Below the pieces are notes generated by a model. It searched no databases and was not told the origin of the DNA. It was given only the letters and a program-made list of their open reading frames with translations. The position numbers and the translations under genes are program-made. Positions 60,598 to 64,000 of a stretch of DNA of 64,000 nt are shown piece after piece. Position 1 is the stretch's first letter. Every line of letters starts with the position of its first letter. Source of the DNA: an uncultured Porphyromonadaceae bacterium (lineage in GTDB: Bacteria; Bacteroidota; Bacteroidia; Bacteroidales; Muribaculaceae); NCBI GenBank assembly GCA_947573485.1, contig CANPGB010000014.1:1-64000 (forward strand), read 5' to 3'.

Positions 60598-60737
60598 TTC
60601 TATAACGCAAAGTTAAGCACAAGGGTTCAAACCTGCAAATTTTCGGGCAATTTTTTTCTGCATATTTTGCCTCGAAAATATAGAATCAAATGCTCAGGGA
60701 CGCATTAATAATTGGTATTGAGGCGCGAAGCCCGTGG

Positions 60738-62650
60738 TCAGTCGCAATCGTAGCTGTAGTCGGCGGTGCCGTCGACAGTCGATGGCCAACCGGGGTTCTG
60801 GTAGATGACAGAGCTGCCGTAGCCGCCGGTAAGATTAAACTCTTCAATCGGGATTGGTTCAAGATAATGCGGCTTGGGGAAGTTGTAACCGTCGTAAACC
60901 ACTGATGTGGCCGACACCTGCAGCGGGCGCATATATTTAGACACGCCTGACTGCGAGATAGCCGTGCTCGAAGTAATGGAACTGCCCCACATGAGGTACT
61001 GTTTATCCCAGAGGTTCATGCCTTCGGGCTGGTAGTTCTGCATCATATCGAGGGAGCGCCAGCGCTTGAGGTCGTCGAGGCGCATGCCTTCGGCAATGAA
61101 CTCGCAACGGCGCTCGCGGCGTATGTTGTAGAGCGTGGGGTCGATATACTGCCCCTTGCTCCATACGGCGAGGTCGTTCTCCTTTGTGAGGTCGGTGGCC
61201 ACGATAGCCTTGGTATAATCTTCGTCAACGCCTGCTCGCTTCCGCAGGGCCCGCCAAAATTTATCGGCGGTCTCGTCGATGATGCCGTTGCGGAGGTAGG
61301 AAGCCTCAATATATATAAGGTAACACTCGGCTGAACGGAAGACAGGCACTGCCGAGGTATTACCGTAGTTGAGCGCCTGGCTGACATCGTCACGCGTCAC
61401 CCACTTCTCGAGTTCATAGCCTGTGGTGGCCTTCTCGTTGCCTGTGTTGAGGATACTCGGGCGGTGATAGTAGATAGTATCGTTATGGTACTTGCCGTCG
61501 TCGCCGAGGGCGGTCTCTATCTTGCTGCCGCAGGGGCGTATGGAGAGGGTGAGGCGGCGGTCGCGACCCTGAAATTCCTCATAGCTCTCGGCATCGCCGA
61601 GGTAACCCGACCGGCTGTCGTAGATAGGCAGCCCGTTGGTCATCACGTAGCTGTTGACGAGTGCGCGTGTGGCATTGCAACCGCCGCCACCGCGGAGATA
61701 AGATGTGCAGGAGTGCGAGAGAACGCCCGCCTTGTAGTAACGGGCGAGAATTACCTCGTCGGTTGGTCCGAAAGTGCTTGCCCAATTGTTGAACATGCCA
61801 AGGTAGTCGTCGTCGAGCGGGTGCTTAGCGGCAGCCTCTTTCGCGGCCTCCATAGCCCGGTCAAGAAAGAAATTGATTTCAGCCTCCGCCGAACCGGCTT
61901 CCAGGCAAATCCGGGCCAGGTAGCAGCCCCTACCCACTTGCTGTTGCCGGGCACGAAGCATGTGCCTGCGTGGTATTTTTCCCATGTAGCCTCATAGAGA
62001 GCCACACGTGCCTTGAAAGCGAGGGCGACATCGCGGTATACACGGCCCGCCTCGGGGGCTGCGTCTTTCATGAGCGAGGCAGCCTTATCGAGGTCTGCGA
62101 GGATATGACGGGCAACTTCGTTGCGCGGATAGCGCTTGCTTGCTTCCGTGAGCACGGCCTGGTCGTCGGGGAGCATTTCGGTGATTATGGGAGCATCGCC
62201 GAAGTTGGTGAGCAGGCGGTACATGTCGTAAGCCCTGAAAAAGTAGCCCTCACCTATGTAGTGGTTGAGCTCGGCTTCGGCGCCTTGTGCGTGCCCGGTG
62301 GCGACGGCTTCCTCGGCGCTGCTGATAAAGAAGTTGATGCCGCGGAGGTTTGTAAACTGCCATTCCGAGGCTCCTTTGGCAGGCGTTTTCTTCTCGCCCG
62401 GATAGAAAAGGCTCTGAGCGCCTGCGGCTGCCTGGTTATCGCTTACGACATCGGCACTGTACAGCCCTCCCCACAGGGCGTTGTTCTGAGGGAGCATTTC
62501 ATAGAACTTGTTGACCGACAAGGCAAAGTCTTCAGGCGAAGTAAAGTATGCCTCCCTGTCGCCGAACGAGAGCGGCTCTCTTTGCAGAAAGTCGTCGCAT
62601 GACGTGAGGAAAAGCGCCGCAAGAGCGAGTATCGAAATTTTTTTTATCAT
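60738..62650 (-). pseudogene. SusD/RagB-family lipoprotein gene with a frameshift
   Basis: Two overlapping frames make one SusD-like protein. The N-terminal part (62650 to about 61905) has a lipoprotein signal (ALAALFLTSCDDFLQ) and SusD features (FRAYDMYRLLTNFGDAPIIT). The C-terminal part (about 61905 to 60738) continues with AEAEINFFLDRAMEAAKEAA, RRERRCEFIAEGMRLDDLKR and HYLEPIPIEEF. The frame change is at about 61895-61910, after WPGFAWKP, and needs one extra base to be repaired. It could be a true inactivating mutation or a base-calling error. SusD binds glycans with the neighbouring SusC. Confidence 0.85.
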
Positions 62651-62671
62651 TGATTTCTGTAAAGAGAGTGC

Positions 62672-64000
62672 TTAGAAAGTAAGTTCGAGGCCTACGGAAT
62701 AAGTACGGTACTGCGGATAGCACTTGCCGGCGCCAAAACCGCCAAGATTATCAATGGCCTCGGGGTCAAAAATCCGCAACTTGGTGAAAGTAAAGAGATT
62801 CTCGGCCGAAAAATAGAGGCGAGCCTTCTTGACGTAGCGCGAGAGCCCTGCACTTTCGGGCAGACTGAAACCGACGGTAAGATTTTTAAGACGCAGATAT
62901 GAAGCGTCCTGCAAAAAGCGGTCGCAGTACTGTATGTTATTGGCATCGGTGCGCAGACGTCCATAATAAGGGTTCTCGTCGTTGGCTCCGAGCGGACTGC
63001 CGGCAAAACGGAAGTAGTCGAGGTGGTCGACAAAGAGTGTCGATTGCCAGGCCGAGCCACCGTAACCGAAGAAGGTCGATGTGCCTTTGGCAGTGTCGCC
63101 GATGAAATAATCGCGCTTTCCGATACCCTGGAAGTAGGCACGGAAGTCTATGAACTTCCACTGCCCTTCAAGTGTGAAGCTATAGGCGTAGCGTGGGGTT
63201 GTATTGCCTATCACGGTAAGGTCGCCATGGTCATCGAGAGTCTGGGCGCCCTTATTTATAGCGGGATCATCGTCGAGGTTGCGGTACATAATGTCGCCGC
63301 CGCCCCAGTTAGCGCCGATAGAGCTCTGCGGGTGCTCAGCGAGGTAAGCTGCCATTTCGCGGTCGCTTTTTGCTATTCCGACCACTTCAAAACCCCATAT
63401 TTCGCCGAAGGTCTTACCCTGATAATAATTATTAATCTTATTATCCGACGATTTATATTTGGTTATTATCGACTTGTAGTCGGCGAGCGAAGCGCTCACG
63501 CTGTAGTTGAAATCGGAGCCAATACGGTCGCGCCATGCAAGTTCAAGCTCCCAGCCCCGGGTGCGGAGTTCGGCATTATTTGTTCGTGGCGCAGCCGCAC
63601 CGAAAACGCCGGGGAGCGATTGCGCCGGCCCAAGCATATCTTTGGTAGTACGTTGATACCAGTCGAACGCGCCCTGTAGCCGAGAGTTGAAGAAAGCGAA
63701 GTCGACACCGGCACCGGCATTCTCGATTTTCTCCCATGTGAGTGTTGTAGAGAAGGGCGCATATACCGGCAGAGTGGTCACCTGGTTGTCTCCGAGAACC
63801 ACATTCCCTGCCTCGGTGCTCATGTTCTCATAATAGGGGTAGAACGACTCGGTGTTCTGGTTGCCGAGCACACCGTAGCTGCCTCGGAGTTTGAAGTAAT
63901 TCCATACGCTGAAAAGGGGAGCCCAGAAACTTTCCTCCGCTATATTCCAGCCCGCGGAGACCGAAGGGAAATAGCCCCAGCGTTGGTTCCGTGGGAAACG
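62672..64000 (-). CDS. SusC/RagA-family TonB-dependent receptor, C-terminal part
   Basis: The frame is open to the right edge of the window (WGYFPSVSAGWNIAEESF precedes 63871), so only the C-terminal about 440 residues are seen. Beta-barrel strands of the SusC type include DWYQRTTKDMLGPAQSLPGV, NNAELRTRGWELELAWRDRI, and the end YRTYSVGLELTF. It imports glycans or peptides across the outer membrane with SusD. The susD gene starts 22 bases after its stop. Confidence 0.92.
   Translation of the reverse strand, partial: RFPRNQRWGYFPSVSAGWNIAEESFWAPLFSVWNYFKLRGSYGVLGNQNTESFYPYYENMSTEAGNVVLGDNQVTTLPVYAPFSTTLTWEKIENAGAGVDFAFFNSRLQGAFDWYQRTTKDMLGPAQSLPGVFGAAAPRTNNAELRTRGWELELAWRDRIGSDFNYSVSASLADYKSIITKYKSSDNKINNYYQGKTFGEIWGFEVVGIAKSDREMAAYLAEHPQSSIGANWGGGDIMYRNLDDDPAINKGAQTLDDHGDLTVIGNTTPRYAYSFTLEGQWKFIDFRAYFQGIGKRDYFIGDTAKGTSTFFGYGGSAWQSTLFVDHLDYFRFAGSPLGANDENPYYGRLRTDANNIQYCDRFLQDASYLRLKNLTVGFSLPESAGLSRYVKKARLYFSAENLFTFTKLRIFDPEAIDNLGGFGAGKCYPQYRTYSVGLELTF

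Overview
The window comes from a Bacteroidales chromosome, most likely a Muribaculaceae-type gut commensal. Promoters fit the Bacteroidetes pattern (TTTG, about 20 nt, TAnnTTTG). There is a SusC/SusD pair, a DUF6150 protein, an AgcS transporter and dipeptidyl peptidase III. Base composition is around 50% GC. The family-level assignment is an inference.

Positions 1 to about 28972 are the right part of a temperate tailed-phage genome. Nearly all its genes read leftward. An XRE repressor (28440-28862, +) sits next to a truncated 3' half of tRNA-Ser(GGA) at 28915-28972, which I read as attR; the integrase and other end must lie left of the window. Reading leftward from the repressor come two small early genes, a 1081-residue primase-helicase, an iteron-like intergenic region, small accessory genes, ardA, prohead protease, major capsid, terminase, portal, connector and fibre genes, and a lysis cassette (two holin-like proteins, M15 endolysin, unimolecular spanin). 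I see no long tape-measure gene.

Three arrangements in the phage stand out. (1) A module of about 850 bp occurs twice as direct repeats (about 211-1075 and 23057-23935), bracketing all virion genes. It holds two small genes behind a leader with three mutually complementary segments. The two copies differ in those segments, but each stays complementary internally. (2) Two unrelated small genes (ardA and a 64-residue protein) each sit beside the same imperfect palindrome of about 170 bp, followed on the other side by a degraded inverted copy of the gene. At both loci the arm facing the dead copy has a perfect -7 box and the arm facing the live gene lacks it. That is the geometry expected of a hairpin single-stranded-DNA promoter. 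(3) GTGTAC/GTACAC sites cluster upstream of both module copies.

From about 28973 to 64000 is host chromosome. First comes a REP/RAYT region (a transposase-like protein and at least eleven short palindromes) with two EVE-like proteins, a DUF6150 protein and a thioredoxin-fold protein. Then follow a ZIP transporter, AgcS symporter, DPP III, superoxide dismutase, two cell-wall enzymes (NlpC/P60 and an MltF-like transglycosylase), purM, a CPA2 antiporter with MgtC, SRP RNA, a TPR protein, a porin, a MurU-AmgK-type pair whose kinase is fused to a RapZ C-terminal domain, recQ, clpX-clpP, a MATE transporter, and a SusD (frameshifted here) with a SusC running off the right edge.
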